Shown piece after piece: positions 1 to 11,215 of a stretch of DNA of 25,877 nt. This DNA is from Chara braunii (Eukaryota; Streptophyta; Charophyceae; Charales; Characeae). Position 1 is the first letter of the stretch; every line of letters begins with the position of its first letter. A program made the translations under genes and the position numbers. The notes below the pieces were generated by a model. The model did no database searches, was not told where the DNA came from, and saw nothing but the letters and a program-made list of their open reading frames with translations. The stretch spans positions 3,594,933 through 3,620,809 of the forward strand of contig BFEA01000026.1 in the NCBI GenBank assembly GCA_003427395.1, given 5' to 3'.

Positions 1-551
1 CATGCGCCCCATCCAGCATACAGCGGCGCAGCTCAGCTAAATCTGCCTGCTCCTTCCTGCTCGCCCGTGAGCGCGTGAGCGCTGGCCAGCGTTAGCACAG
101 CAGCGCTTGCGCAGCATGCAGTCAGTGCCCGAATGCCCAATGTGTGCGCAGGCCCTTTCCTAAATGGAAATGGTCTGCCTGCCTTGCGTGCAGCCTGGCT
201 GCGCTGGGCCCCTGCCCAGAAGCTTCCAGTAGGCCCAGAGAGGCTGAGCCCCAGACCAAACGGATCAGGCCCAAGGCCTGTGACAGTTACCCGTGCCCAA
301 CTGCCCGCAGCCTGAGTTGGGTCCATGCTGCGTATCTCGCCTAGGGCCTGACTCAGATGTATTTGATAAAGGAGGCCAGGGCCTGGGCGGTTTCAACCAA
401 CTGGCGCTGCGCAACTGCCTGAATTTTCCCCCAGTTGCGAAGTAGTCCAAAATAGGCCTCTTGTCATTTGTCGAGCCTGCCTTCACTTAGGGCGGCCGAC
501 ACTGTTGCAAATAGGGGTCCAGTAGGGCTTATCGAGTCCTTGTGCCTCGCA
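1..551 (-). repeat. 3' LTR of the Ty3/gypsy element, partial
   Basis: This matches 7889-8427 almost base for base, with an 11-bp insertion near 191, a 2-bp difference near 264 and scattered substitutions. On the minus strand it starts TGCGAGG immediately after a purine-rich tract, as an LTR should. By comparison with the complete copy, about 391 bp of its far end lies outside the window. Confidence 0.93.
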
Positions 552-562
552 TTCCCTCCTTC
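552..562 (-). other. Polypurine tract
   Basis: On the minus strand this reads GAAGGAGGGAA and abuts the TG start of the 3' LTR at 551. It is in the position and of the composition expected for the plus-strand DNA synthesis primer of an LTR retrotransposon. Confidence 0.8.
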
Positions 563-591
563 ATACTTCGTTAGTCCTCTGAGAAGTTTAG

Positions 592-2145
592 TCAATCTGG
601 CGCTGTCCTTTCTGCAGTAACTTCTCGTAGTGGGCGACAACCTGTGGAGCGGTCTGCATCAGTTTCTCCCGTGAAAAACCATCTGTCCTCCTTAGGATCA
701 GTGTGATGTCTGAACCGAACGCGATACTGCAGCTTCGGTTTTGGAAGACGTCCTCTGGCTATCGGTCTTGGAACTGGCATCTTCCTGTGATCAACGATGT
801 CGTCGATGTCGACCTCTCCATCCGCGGTTGGGGGCAGCATAGAGTGACGAGAGGGAAACTGATCACTTTCTTTGGACGGTGCAAGCTTAGAGGCGTGAAA
901 AACAGGGTAAGTTCGTAAGTGACCAGGGATGCGAATAACATATGATGGTCCATCCGGTTCATCTCCTATGACATCTAGGACCTCCCATGGTCCAAAGTAC
1001 TGTGGCATGAGCTTGCGGGAGATCCCGGGCTCCTGTCCCAGTTCTGAGGACTTGACCCTGACTCTCTCCCCTACCTGAAATGTAGATGGGCGACGGTGCT
1101 TGTTCTCTGACTCTATCATCGCCACCTGTGCCTTATGCATCTGTTCAACAGCCTGATGCATCAGATGCTCATATTGATACGCGAACTCTAAGGTTCCTGG
1201 TGCAACAGAAGGCTGGTTCTCAGGTAGTAGGAAATCCAAGGGCAGTTTAGGCTTGAATGTCAGTAGCAGGCTGTTCGGGCTCACTCGCGTTGCGTTGTGC
1301 ACATCATTATTGTACAGGCTGGCAATGAGAGCAAGTTTCTCATCCCAGTCTACCTGATTAGGCTTGATGTAGTACCTCAAAAGGTGTTGTACAACGCGGT
1401 TTAACTGCTCTGCTTGCCCATTCGCTTCTGGATGGTTCCCTGATGTCATCTGCAGCTACGTTCCCTGCTCTGCAGCTGCGGCCTTCCACAATTCACTAGT
1501 AAATCGCACATCACGGTCACTGACAATAGACTTTGGCAATCCAAAATCTCTGACCCAGTTTTCTTTTAACAGTTTAATCACATACTCCGTTTTAGCTGTT
1601 GCTGGCATTGCGACTAACCTAGCGTACTTGCTAAATCTATCCACAATGACATAGATGTAACGCATTCCACTCTTGCTGGTGACCAACGTATCCATGAAGT
1701 CCATGGACAAACTCTCACCAGGCCTTTCCGGATTCGGAAGGGGCTTCAAGAGCCCAAGAGGAGCCTGTGTAAGTGGCTTGTCCCTCTGACAGACCTGACA
1801 AGTCTCCACATACAGCTTTGCGTCTTTCATCATCGTGGGCCACCAGAAACTCTGCAGCAGATTGGCTGCTGTCTTTTTATAGCCAAAATGTCCGATGGCA
1901 TCATGACACTCTCCTAGAAACAAACTACGCAAAGACTCTCTATCTGGCACACACAAATGTTTATTCTCTGCCTTCTCAAGGAACAGCAGACCGTTGACCA
2001 GCTCAAACTCGGCTGAAGTCACCTTGTCCTTCGCCTCGAGTCTGCGTATGATCTCGGACATAAACTGGTCCTCGCGATAGGCTTCCACCAAAGAACGAGT
2101 GACATCGTCCGCAAGTCCGAACTCAGTAATCAGCGCACTAGAGAA
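592..2145 (-). pseudogene. Ty3/gypsy integrase with chromodomain-like C-terminus, one internal stop
   Basis: Integrase inserts the element's cDNA into the genome. Reading left on the minus strand, an HHCC zinc-binding region (ECHDAIGH ... ETCQVCQ) lies near 1915-1780. The catalytic core follows, with the first Asp in SMDFMD, the second in SDRDVRF and the Glu in GQAEQLNR, so the D,D,E triad is present. A single in-frame TAG at 1456-1458 lies between the second Asp and the Glu; the frame is otherwise open from 2469 to 592. After the core come a VGERVRV beta-barrel region and then a segment (about 810-660) with VDIDDIVDHR and QYRVRFRHHTDPKEDRWF that resembles a chromodomain. Such domains target insertion to chromatin in chromoviruses. 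The coding sequence stops 40 bp before the LTR. Family assignment is firm; the chromodomain call is by pattern only. Confidence 0.92.
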
Positions 2146-2147
2146 AT

Positions 2148-2517
2148 CAGGCCTACGTGATAAGGCATCAGCAACTTTATTGTACTCCCCCTTCAGATAC
2201 TGGGGTTCGAAGTCGTAATGTTCAATGACTTCGATCCAGCGCTTCAAGGCATTAGAGAGCACTAGCAGGGTTCTCATCCATTTCAGGGTCTGATGATCAG
2301 TCCTGACAATGAAGAACCTCCCAATAAGGTAATGTCTCCAATGGGTCAGTGCCTTGTAAATCGCGTAGAGCTCCTTCTCATAGGTGGACTTAGCCAACTT
2401 TTGAGAGGGCATCTTTTTGGACATGTACTCGACTGACGTCAACTTTGGCCCCTCCTGCTGCGCGAGCACAACGCCTATGCCATATTGGCTAGCATTCGTG
2501 GTTACTATTAACGGCTT
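2148..2517 (-). pseudogene. Ty3/gypsy RNase H domain
   Basis: This domain degrades the RNA strand of the RNA/DNA hybrid during reverse transcription. It starts with TTNASQYGIG, where the family normally has TTDAS. The first catalytic Asp is therefore Asn here (codon at 2494-2496). The Glu of YEKELYAIYKAL (about 2373) and the Asp of VRTDHQTLKW (about 2298) are intact, and the domain ends near ADALSRRPD. A frameshift near 2510 separates it from the RT frame upstream. The D-to-N change and the frameshift both argue that the copy is dead. Confidence 0.9.
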
Positions 2518-3373
2518 GTCAGAACAGGAAGTTTCAAGACCTCATGATGCGTCAACGCATGCTTCAGATGTATGAAAGCAGCCTCACACTTGTCTGTCCA
2601 CTCCCATGGGGTGTTAAGGCGAGTCAGGTCAGTCAAAGGGGCAGCCACTATGCTATAATTCTTCACAAAATTGCAATAGTAGTCGGTGATCCCTAAGAAA
2701 GACCTCATCTCAGTCACAGACTGAGGACGCGGCCAATCACGAATGCTGGCCACCTTCGCGTCATCGGGCTTCAAACTCTCCGCGGAAATCTCATGACCCA
2801 AGTACAAGATCCGGGTGCGACCAAACTCGCATTTCTCCCCGTTGATCTTGAACTTTTGCTGTCGAAGGAGACTAAGGACTTTGTCTAAGCGCGCAACATG
2901 CTCCTCGACAGTCCTACTAAAAATAAGTATGTCATCGAGGTACACGATGACAAACTTATCCAAGTAGTCATGAAAGATCTGATTCATAGCATGCTGAAAG
3001 GTGCCAGGAGCATTGTAGAGGCCGAAAGGCATCACCACAAACTCGTACAGACCGTACCTGGTCTAAAATGCGGTTTTGTGTTGATCCTCGAGCCGGATTG
3101 CAATCTGATGGTACCCGGACTTCAAATCTATCTTACTGGAGTACCAACACTCTTGCACTCTATCTAGCGAGTCATCGATGTGCGGTAGGGGCTCTCGGTT
3201 CTTGACAGTGATGGCATTGAGGCCCCTATAGTCAATGCACATCCTCGGAGTTCCCCCCTTCCTCGACACAAATAAGACTGAGGATCTGTAAGGGGAGATA
3301 CTGGTCGGATCCAACCCTTCTCTACGAGTTCCTTGAGTTGTCGGCGAAGCTCATCAAGCTCGCCTGAAGACAT
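2518..3373 (-). pseudogene. Ty3/gypsy reverse transcriptase domain, frameshifted and with an internal stop
   Basis: Reverse transcriptase copies the element's RNA to DNA. On the minus strand the visible motifs are KGWIRP, then RMCIDYRGLN, then motif A IDLKSGYHQI (catalytic Asp near 3128), motif B PFGLYNAPGTFQ, motif C VIVYLDDILIFS (YLDD at 2942-2931), LGHEIS, and the connection WPRPQSVTEMRSFLG. All catalytic Asp residues are present. Damage is a frameshift pair around 3375 and 3310 and one in-frame TAG at 3063-3065. The frame then changes again near 2510 before RNase H. Confidence 0.94.
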
Positions 3374-4212
3374 CCAAAAAGATCCTACCCTTCGGGATGC
3401 TAGACCCTGGGATAATCTTTATTGCGTGGAAGACCTCCCTCTCAACAACCCCTTTCGGCGCTTCAAATAGATCAGGGTATTTAGCAACTACTCCCTCTAT
3501 CTCTGGTGGCATTTTCACCGGCTCGCCTGCTGCAGAGACATAGACTAGATACATACCCTCCTCTGAATTTTGCTTATAATAGTTATAGAACACGGCCGCA
3601 CACATGCATCCATAGGACTCAATCAGATTACTAGCTTTGAACTTACGTAATTTGGCGGTCCCCCCACCTGGCAAAGTGTGTTTGACCACTTTTCGGTCCC
3701 AGTCAAACTGGGGCTGTGCAACGGAGAGGTAGTACATACCTAACAAGATATCCATAGGGAGATCGTCGCTAACTAGGAACGAGACGCGATGTCTCAATTT
3801 CCCTTCCGCGTACGGGAAACAACACTCAACGTTCTGTAGGTAGTCATGGACTACCATGCACTGTTTGTTGGCACAGGTCGACTCAGGCGCTGCACTTGCC
3901 CCTGTAAGCGCAGGCTCTTAACGCATGCGCGACTAATGAAGTTCCTAGTCGACCAAGTGTCATAATAGGCCCCGGCCTTACGGTCGCCGATGACTACCTC
4001 GCCGACGAACATCTCACTCCTAGGGGTTTTTGCCAATGTCGTCCAAGAAGCTAGCGGGTCTGATTTGGACCACTCCTCTAGCTCCTCTAAGGACTCAAAC
4101 ACATTTATCGAACAGAGGCTCGATGGGTCTGAATGTGTTTGCGGGACGACGATGGAGTCAGTAGCTTGGGCCATCTCTCGAGATGGTGAGGGTGTGTCCA
4201 CCACCTCGACCC
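3374..4212 (-). pseudogene. Ty3/gypsy aspartic protease and linker to RT, active-site change
   Basis: Retroelement proteases cut the Gag-Pol polyprotein. The first segment (4204-3851) carries GEVVIGDRKAGAYYDTWSTRNFIS. The D-T-G/S catalytic triplet reads D-T-W here (about 3961-3953), which should abolish activity. The second segment (3857-3354), in another frame, carries SFLVSDDLPMDILLGMYYL, which matches the ILG-type flap and hydrophobic end of such proteases. It is followed by FDWDRKVV and a KYPDLFEAPKGV linker typical of sequence just before RT. The frameshift near 3853 breaks the domain. The identification rests on order and motif and is good; the change from Gly to Trp is seen directly. 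Confidence 0.82.
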
Positions 4213-6218
4213 TAGCAAGAACAACTACTATTCTTACTGGCCCGACGCGTTTCTCGGAGCAGTGCCAGAACTGCTGGCCACATTGCTACCAACGGGAGCG
4301 GAGGATCCCGACGTCTGCCCCATTGTAGGCGGTATCTTCTCTGTCACCTTTTTGTTACGGCACTTGAATTGATTATGGCCATATTGGCCACAACAAATAC
4401 AAGTCTATCGGTTGTACCGGTCTCTCTACACGTCCTCGGTTAGACCCGCTTTCTCCCATGGAGGAGCGTTGGGGTCAACTTGACTCCTAGACCGGGAGCC
4501 TCCACAACGTCTACCGGCCGCCTTGCCTTTTTGTATTGGGGCAGCGACTACTCCACCCCTTGAAGCCTCTACGCTACTTGCCTCTATACCCACTCCCGCC
4601 TGGAAGTCGTCATCCAACTCGATGGTAGAACCATCGTTGTCGACGAACATAATGCGGCCCTTCGCCTTCCAGTTGGGAGGCAGTGACTTTTTCCTACCAT
4701 CCGCCGCGGGTGTTTGTCCATGCCCTATCTTTGCTTCAAGGTCTAGGGCCTTCTTGCTAAACGAGCGGAAGTTGTGCATGTTGATGTTAGCCTCACCTGC
4801 CAACTGATTCCTGAGAGGCATAGGAAAGCATCTCAGGTAGGAGGTGATTAAAACCTGGGGNTCATAGCNCACCCCAGGGACACAGATCAGACGCTCTACT
4901 GCGTCTGTGGCCTCTCTTACTGACTTAAACTGCCTGTTATGTAGAGTCAAGATCACGTCAGTGGCCTTTTGAGCCTTTTGAGCCTCCTGAGGATCATGCT
5001 GCCTTTCTTCCACCAACTTAAGGAAGTCCACCAACTTCTGGTTGACTGCCCAAGCGCGGAAGTCATGACCGTATCCCTGCAACTGCACTAAACCACTCAA
5101 CCATCTTGCTGCACTCCCCTCTAAATAGGAGGCAGCCACAAGCACTTCCTCGTGCGGCAAGGTAAGTTTACACTTGACGTAGACTGGCACCGACCTCAAC
5201 CATGTGTCGAGGTCTTCGCCCCTGTTGTCCCCTGTGAAGGGCTTAGGAGCAGTGATGGTCGTCTTTGGAACCCACTGACTTTGTCCCAGCACCTGTCCCC
5301 CTCCAGGCTGTGGACCTTGGGGACCAAGCTGCTGCACTATCTGCTGCTGGGGCTGTGTACCCTGCGGCTATGCAGGCTGCGAGACAGCAGGCTGCCCGCT
5401 TACGGCAACCTGCGACGGAGGTTGGGAGAACACTGTCTGTACAGGAACCTGTACACTAGGACCTGCTGAGAACCCTCCTGCTAATGGCATACCTAGGGAA
5501 ACGGCTTGGACCGATGCTGGGGAGACATATGGGGATACCCCAGTCACCGGTGGGACATACGGAGGAGGTTGTACAACGGGTCAGGCATCGGGCCCAAACA
5601 GTGATGGTGTTGTCTGCGCTCGCCCGACCAGCAAGGCCAGACTCTGCTTGATGTCCTGAAGGAGAGTCGTGTGGTGGTCCTGCATCTCTACAACACCTAG
5701 CCTGGCTGTCTGCAACGTCCTCACATCTGCATCCATGTGTGTCAGGTCCATTCCCTCTAACTCGCTGACGTCCACTTGTCTCCGCTGGATCCTGGCTCTT
5801 CTTCTAATCATCCTTTCCTTCCCCGCCTTTATCTCTCTCCTAAGGCCATTTGTAGCTGTGCCTCCTGCAGTGTTGCCTGTTGTATGGCGATCTCATCGGA
5901 AGTCAACACTATTGGCTGGCTTGCCATGACGCCAGTGGACTGACTCAGGGTCTGCGTGACCATTGACCCTACACCCCCTGAACTGCTGGCCTGGGAACTA
6001 TGCTGCGCAACGGTTGCCATGGCTGCTGAAGCAGCGGCTTCACTTGCGAATGCCCTGCTGGCCTCCGCTGCCCTAGCTCTCCGCTGCTGCTGCTGCCTCT
6101 CCCTAAGCTGGTGGAACAGTAACCTATCACCCTCGGGTCCTAGTGCCACGTGGGCAATCGGGCGTCTAGCCGATCGCAAGATCCGGTCGTCCTCACTAGT
6201 GGTATCCGTGTTGCTCAT
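4213..6218 (-). pseudogene. Ty3/gypsy gag, broken by a frameshift and several stops
   Basis: Gag forms the virus-like particle. The start chosen is the ATG at 6218 (MSNTDTTSEDD), followed by a Gln/Arg/Ala-rich, probably coiled-coil stretch. A frameshift between 5829 and 5811 leads to a second segment, then a Pro/Gln/Val-rich linker with in-frame TGA at 5581-5583 and TAG at 5368-5370. The capsid-like part (about 5290-4700) includes DLDTWLRSVPVYV, SYLEGSAARWLSGL and LRCFPMPLRNQLAGEAN, the pattern of retrotransposon gag domains. A basic tail and TAG codons at 4426-4428 and 4405-4407 precede a zinc knuckle. Several stops (TAA, TAG, TAG) then follow near 4235-4225. Two Ns at 4861 and 4869 leave two residues unknown. 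Confidence 0.88.
4360..4401 (-). other. CCHC zinc knuckle of gag
   Basis: In the gag frame, just after two stop codons, the translation reads CICCGQYGHNQFKC. This fits C-x2-C-x4-H-x4-C, the nucleocapsid RNA-binding knuckle. Because it stays in frame with the gag upstream, the two stops are later mutations rather than the natural end of gag. Confidence 0.88.
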
Positions 6219-7480
6219 AAGCTACAAAACTGTACACAATCTGCACTAGGTCACTCTTTGATGCCTACCGCAGCGTAGTGCACAGACCGATTAATAATAA
6301 TTAAAATAATTAATCGGTGGCTGCATCAGAGTAGATACATTTGGGTCCAACAGGTAAGTTCAGATTCCTACAAACGAAACTACTTTGACTTTGACTAGTT
6401 CGCGAACAGAAAGCACAATGAATAGTAAACAGTTCTAACTATGCTGTCTGTCAGATGTTAATGGTTGTACATCTAACTAATCAAAATAAAAGTAAAACTA
6501 TTTGTTGGGTCTGTTTGCAGAATGAATCTTGCCCAAACTTATCACCTGGAATCTACCCCTCCCTCAGTTCTTCCTGAATGTTTCTTGTCGTCAACGTCCC
6601 TGAGCAATCCGGGCAGCGTGCGTGTCTCAAGGTGTGCACATGGCCCACCCCTGTGCCCCGAGTCCTGCTGAGCTGGCCAGCCCTGCACAGTCTTTATCCT
6701 TGCGTGCAGCGAGCCTTACACCGACCGATTGGTTGATCAGGAGGCGTTTTTATGGACGGCCCCGAAGTCCTCAAGAATTATTTAACGTCGCAAACAGGAC
6801 GACGATCACAGCCAATGGAAGGTCCCCGCTGGTACTTATTTATGGACGTCCGATACTGGTCTTTCCCATAGGGCTGGCCTGCCCTTAAGAACCCCTCTAT
6901 AGCGCAACGAGCAGACAAAGGACAAAGCAGCGCATGCGTGCTCTACTCCCAGTGGATTGGCATGGTGACCGTGACCCAGTGCTTTGTCCTTGGCCCTTCA
7001 GATAGCCCCGCCCTCTCCTTCCAGATGCTCCACGTGAAGACGGACGACTCTCAAGGTTGAGCGCACACGACTCCTCACATGAGAGGACTCTCAAGACAAA
7101 ACACACATCCTCACGGTAAGAAGTGTCGAAGAGGGTAGATAAGGTTAGGCGCAACGTACCTCAAAATAGCTGCCCCCAACCACAAATATTCTCACCAGAT
7201 GACCCGATGTTGATTGTGATGACCAATCGCTGCTTCGGCACAACCAGCATTGCACCACCGTTCCACCTCAGCATCAATCATACATCGGATNGTTCTCATC
7301 ACANNNCGAACACCCAATATTCACCACTTAGTAGCCTTCCTGGCGATACCCCTCACCTCCTGGGTCGCCTAACTTGTCTCCACCCTCCTCACTACACACC
7401 TCCCACGGCCGCTCGCCCAACAGACCGTGTGCATGTACCGCAAAGGCAGAAGACAAGCGCCAGATGAGCGCACCGTACCA
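6219..7480 (-). other. Untranslated leader between PBS and gag, with a stem-loop
   Basis: About 1.26 kb between the primer-binding site and the gag ATG shows no recognised coding sequence; the frames open here are short. It contains Ns near 7291-7306. A perfect 10-bp inverted repeat (ACCGATTAAT, 6286-6295, against 6309-6318) encloses an AT-rich 13-nt loop. It could act as an RNA structure in the genomic transcript, but the function is unknown. Confidence 0.6.
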
Positions 7481-7494
7481 CAGCTCCGATACCA
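7481..7494 (-). other. Primer-binding site, initiator tRNA-Met type
   Basis: On the minus strand the sequence 3 nt after the LTR end reads TGGTATCGGAGCTG. Plant retroelements primed by initiator tRNA-Met have TGGTATCAGAGC, so this is the same site with one substitution. It fixes the orientation of the element and the inner edge of the 5' LTR. Confidence 0.9.
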
Positions 7495-7497
7495 AAT

Positions 7498-8427
7498 TGC
7501 AAGGAAAATGAGTGATTTCGAACTTCAGAAATCAAACAGCATCATACACATGAGACCAGATAGTCGTGACCTCGAACCAATAGCAGAATTGCATCACGAG
7601 TTTCACCAAATAAGAGCACAGCAAAAGCTCATAATTNACAATGCTGGAATAGTCTCATCATCANCAACGAAGAACCAATGTNGATANCCTATCTGGCGCT
7701 CGGCGCCCAGACTACNNATGGCAGATCCTATCTAGCCTANNCTACAATGTCGCNGATGACGTCAACAGCTCCCCGAAGTACGAGCAGATCTCGGCCAATG
7801 TCGTACGCTTCAAGCAACAGGTATGTCTCTCGTATCACTCACAACCTCGTTCCCCAACTCACAGATGCCACATGCACCCAAGGACCACCATGCGCCCCAT
7901 CCAGCATACAGCGGCGCAACTCGGCTATGGCTGCCTGCTCCTTCCTGCTCGCCCGTGAGCGCGTGAGCGCTCGCCAGCGTTAGCGCAGCAGCGCTTGCGC
8001 AGCATGCAGTCAGTGCCCAAATGCCCAATGCGTGTGTTGGCCCTTTCCTAAATGGAAATGGCTTGCCTGCCTTGCGTGCGCTGGGCCCCTGCCCAGAAGC
8101 TTTCGGTAGGTCCACAGAGGCTGAGCCCCAGACCAAACGGATCAGGCCCAATCTGTGACAGTTACCCGTGCCCAACTGCCCGCAGCATGAGTTGGGTCCA
8201 TGCTGCGTATCTCGCCCAGGGCCTGACTCAGATGTATTTGATAAAGGAGGCCAGGGCCTGGGCGCTTTCAACCAACTAGTGCTGCGCAACTGCCTGAATT
8301 TTCCCCCAAGTTGCGAAGTAGTCCAAAATAGGCCTCTTGTCGTTTGTTGAGCCTGCCTTCACTTAGGGCGACCGACACTGTTGCAAATAGGGGTCCAGTA
8401 GGGCTTATCGAGGCCTTGTGCCTCGCA
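7498..8427 (-). repeat. 5' LTR of the Ty3/gypsy element, complete (930 bp)
   Basis: The boundaries are set by the PBS on one side and, on the other, by the point at 8427 where similarity to the left LTR ends. The ends are TGC...GCA with short inverted ends (TGCGAGG on the minus strand, CCTTGCA at the far end). Ns occur between 7637 and 7754. I see no convincing TATA box, so the transcription start cannot be placed. Confidence 0.9.
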
Positions 8428-10579
8428 CTCGTTTGCTTCCCATACAATATATCATCCATAAAAGGGATCGACAGTTTGTATTCCATATTTGGTTTGATCA
8501 AGGAGGGAGATAATCCAGATGACGAGATCAGAAGGGGAAACCATACGTGGGTGGTCTGTTATGTTTCAGATTATGTGCTCATGTCCTAGCACAGGAGTTC
8601 CATCCAACCTTAGGCAATCGACCCAACCAGTCAATCAGGAGAGCTAGGAATCAAACTTGTCGGCGGTGATTAATTGTGGATCTCTAGGTTAGGGTTCCTA
8701 TGCTGCAATGAGAGGCATGGAGGGGTGGGGGAGTACATTTCTCCAAGGGGAGACTCCATTCTTCATCATTCTTGATCCCCTACACCAGGAGATAGGGGAG
8801 TAAAGTAGGAGCAAAAGAAAGACACCGGGGATCATACATCATGGCGATCACCTGGCTGGTCGCGTAGGGGCGATAATACCGACTGTGGGTAACTAGCTAG
8901 CCGCATCATAGGGTAGATCGACTGTAGGGAGCCAACACGCCTCTCTTCTGTCTCAAACTCACGAAGTCTCTGTGGTCATCCTATTCCAGGGACCCATGGA
9001 ATCCATTCACCAAACGATATTCTCCGAAGCAATTCACAAGTGCTTGCATCCATGAGTGCAAAGTGATGTGATCCAAAAGTTCCTGTATTGGGTTTTGTGC
9101 TGGTCGTAGTGGTTGTGCAAAGGAACAAAGGGAGAGCAGAATTCAACCGATGCCTTTAGTCGTACCAGATGGCCTGCTGTCGCTTGCGACTGTCACATCA
9201 GGAGGGGAGAGGGAAGATGGGGAAGTACCATTATGAGTAAGTGGTCTGATGGGATCTTGATTGGCGGTATGTAATCCTTTCCTTGTGTAGCCCGCTAGTT
9301 CCGTCAAGGGGTACGTGGTCTCATTACCCGCCCCACTTCATCCCTAGCCTTTCGTGTGTGTGTACACAAAGGACTTTGGGAGGAGCAAGGAGTTAGTCAT
9401 TCCAGTGGATTAAGCGGATACATCATCCCCAAGCTTGAGCACTGATAGAATCATATTCATCCAGTGATGATCTACCAAAGTGAAGGATAATGCATAGTGG
9501 AGAAAAATGATATGCAAATTCAAGGATTTGCAAACCAGCGAGACAAGACTGTTTCGGACCTGGAGGAAAAGAGACAATGCAATTTTTTCCAAATCAAACA
9601 TGATTTCTTTCAGAAATTCGAAAAAAAAACGAATAGTTGGGTCATAAGAAGGAAGCTTGGAGATTTTTCTTGCCCCTGATAGCTTCCAGCTTGATAGTAA
9701 GAGAAAGGGAGCGGGAGAGAAAGTGGAAGGAGGGACCAAAGAGACGGGCCTGTAGAGCCCTTTAATCATGCAAGTAATCAACCGGCTACTCAATCACTTC
9801 ACTGGGGTGTTATCCTGCACTTTCCCTCCTCCATCCTACATACGTACCTCCTCCTCCTCAGCCTTCATTATGTAATGTAGGTGCACAACAAGAGCTTGGC
9901 GGTATCGGGTAGTTGTTTGTCTGGTAGCCTAGGCTCGCTCGTTTCGAGGATTCCCCTGCCAGGAGGGATGTGGCTTCCTTTCATCGTTTGCCATGAAACT
10001 GGCTTATCAGAGGGAATAATACATCTTGCGCATGTAGTCCATTCATGATAGTACAAGACANGTAGCCATAACCACCCACACTGGTAGAGGATCCAGATTC
10101 TTACACTACTTATTGCCCATGAGCTCCTCCTGGGGATTAGGCACATACATTAAGTCTTTGTCAGCATGTGCAGTTATCTACCAGCTCAGATCCTCCATCA
10201 CCTTATGTCCTTTTGCGTCACCCACTCACCTTTGCTGACAGCCGGTTGAGGTTGTGTAGTACATGTATGCGGGTTTTATACTCAAGTAATGTGGGATAAC
10301 TTCCTTTCGTATGTTTCCTCATTTGTCGTTCTAATGCACCTGGGGTTCCGCATGCTTCCTCGAGGGTAGTTCCATATTCGGTTCTGATTGGGCTAGCGTG
10401 TTTTACTCGGGGCGGGTTTGTGGCACCCCAAATAGTTCATCAGTTCAACCTGTTGGTCAATACATATTTGGCTGAAGAGGTACATCATTGGGTTCGTATG
10501 CACGTATGGGTCTGCAGGGACCTAGATATTTTTATTACTTTACAAGTTTGTGCTCCTTACTATGGCTACCTTTCCCCCC
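8428..10579. other. Gene-less stretch, nothing recognised
   Basis: Unique-looking, moderately AT-rich sequence flanks the retroelement. Open frames are short and lack family motifs. There are small local inverted repeats (for example around 8774-8800 and 9350-9372) and one N near 10062, but no gene, RNA or clear transposon end that I can support. Confidence 0.5.
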
Positions 10580-10660
10580 GAATACAACGTGCGGTCATTA
10601 TAATTGTATTTAGACGGAAGCATACCCCAAATACAACCACAATTATCGTGCGTTGTATTC
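10580..10660. repeat. Small foldback (MITE-like) with 32-bp arms
   Basis: Positions 10580-10611 and 10629-10660 are inverted copies matching at about 25 of 32 positions. The outer 10 bases are identical (GAATACAACG), and so are the inner eight (TTGTATTT). The 17-nt spacer makes a single long hairpin. It could be a miniature transposon or a solo palindrome. No flanking duplication is obvious. Confidence 0.65.
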
Positions 10661-10699
10661 AAAGGAAGAAAGTAGTAGATATCCTAGGATGTTCAGCTG

Positions 10700-10790
10700 T
10701 CAAGTGTTGTCAAGCGCATCGGTCTCGCAGGATTTTGCAGAACTTCTCGCAGAGCATTGCTTCTCCGGCCGAGTGCGTCAGCCGTACCTC
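10700..10790 (-). repeat. Dispersed repeat, copy A (inverted relative to 12575-12685)
   Basis: The reverse complement of this block matches 12575-12685 in two anchors: GAGGTAC...TTGACGCACTC...CAATGCTCTGCGA, and GATGCGCTYGACAAC...TTGAC. The second copy has about 24 extra bases between the anchors. The translated frames (EVRLTHS...; DRCARQ) are partly shared, so it may come from an old coding element, but I do not recognise the family. Confidence 0.65.
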
Positions 10791-10849
10791 TCGGGAACCT
10801 TGCGATAGGCTCTGCCCACTCACCAGTACCTCGTACCTCAGCCAGATCA

Positions 10850-11000
10850 CATTCCACCCATACTCAGCGGAATGTGCCTCAAATCTCCCCATGAATAACT
10901 CGACATTTCCCCCATTGAAACAAGAGGATTTCTCTCGTTTGTTGATGTTTGTTGGAGGAGTTCCCATCAGCCCAGCCCCGCCCTTCCCTCTTGGCATGGT
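10850..11000 (-). pseudogene. Possible retroelement gag N-terminal scrap
   Basis: On the minus strand a short frame begins MPRGKGGAG and reads NGGNVELFMGRFEAHSAEYGWN. This has the spacing of plant Ty3/gypsy gag starts (a Phe-x-Gly-x-Asn-hydrophobic stretch followed by an F-E-x-H-x-x-x-x-G-W segment). The similarity ends abruptly near 10850, where the dispersed repeat sequence begins. It lies downstream, in minus-strand terms, of the integrase remnant at 11216-12530, so the two cannot be parts of one element in natural order. The call is weak and by pattern only. Confidence 0.35.
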
Positions 11001-11215
11001 TGTCTCTGGTATCAGGCCTGCACAACAAGGAAGAGACAATAGGAGCATAGGGGGTAAGCATGTCAAACAATCAATCATCAATACCAAATATATAACACAA
11101 TCATACAAATCACAACCCCAATTCTTCTATCTATCCCGATTTTCCATCCTGACTAACATACCAATCTCCTGCTTCCCTCCTGAGCTAAAACACCCTCACT
11201 TATTCAAAGGTAACT

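Larger units (their letters stand above)
1..8427 (-). mobile_element. Ty3/gypsy LTR retrotransposon (chromovirus type), degraded, 3' LTR cut by window edge
   Basis: The two ends share a direct repeat (1-551 and 7889-8427). The order read on the minus strand is LTR, PBS, leader, gag, protease, RT, RNase H, integrase, polypurine tract, LTR. RT before integrase defines the Ty3/gypsy order, and a chromodomain-like segment after integrase points to a chromovirus. I counted about 28 substitutions and four small indels over roughly 538 aligned LTR bases, so the LTRs are about 95% identical and the insertion is not recent. Stops and frameshifts occur in gag, protease, RT, RNase H and integrase, so this copy is not autonomous. 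The base after the right LTR begins CTCGT, a possible target duplication, but the matching copy would lie left of the window. Confidence 0.95.

Noticed and set aside
8693-8704. AGGTTAGGGTT, telomere-like
   Set aside because: A single partial unit, not an array. It is expected by chance.
11009-11024. TGGTATCAG on the plus strand, like an initiator tRNA-Met primer-binding site
   Set aside because: Only nine bases match, no LTR end in CA lies just upstream and no LTR pair is present nearby.
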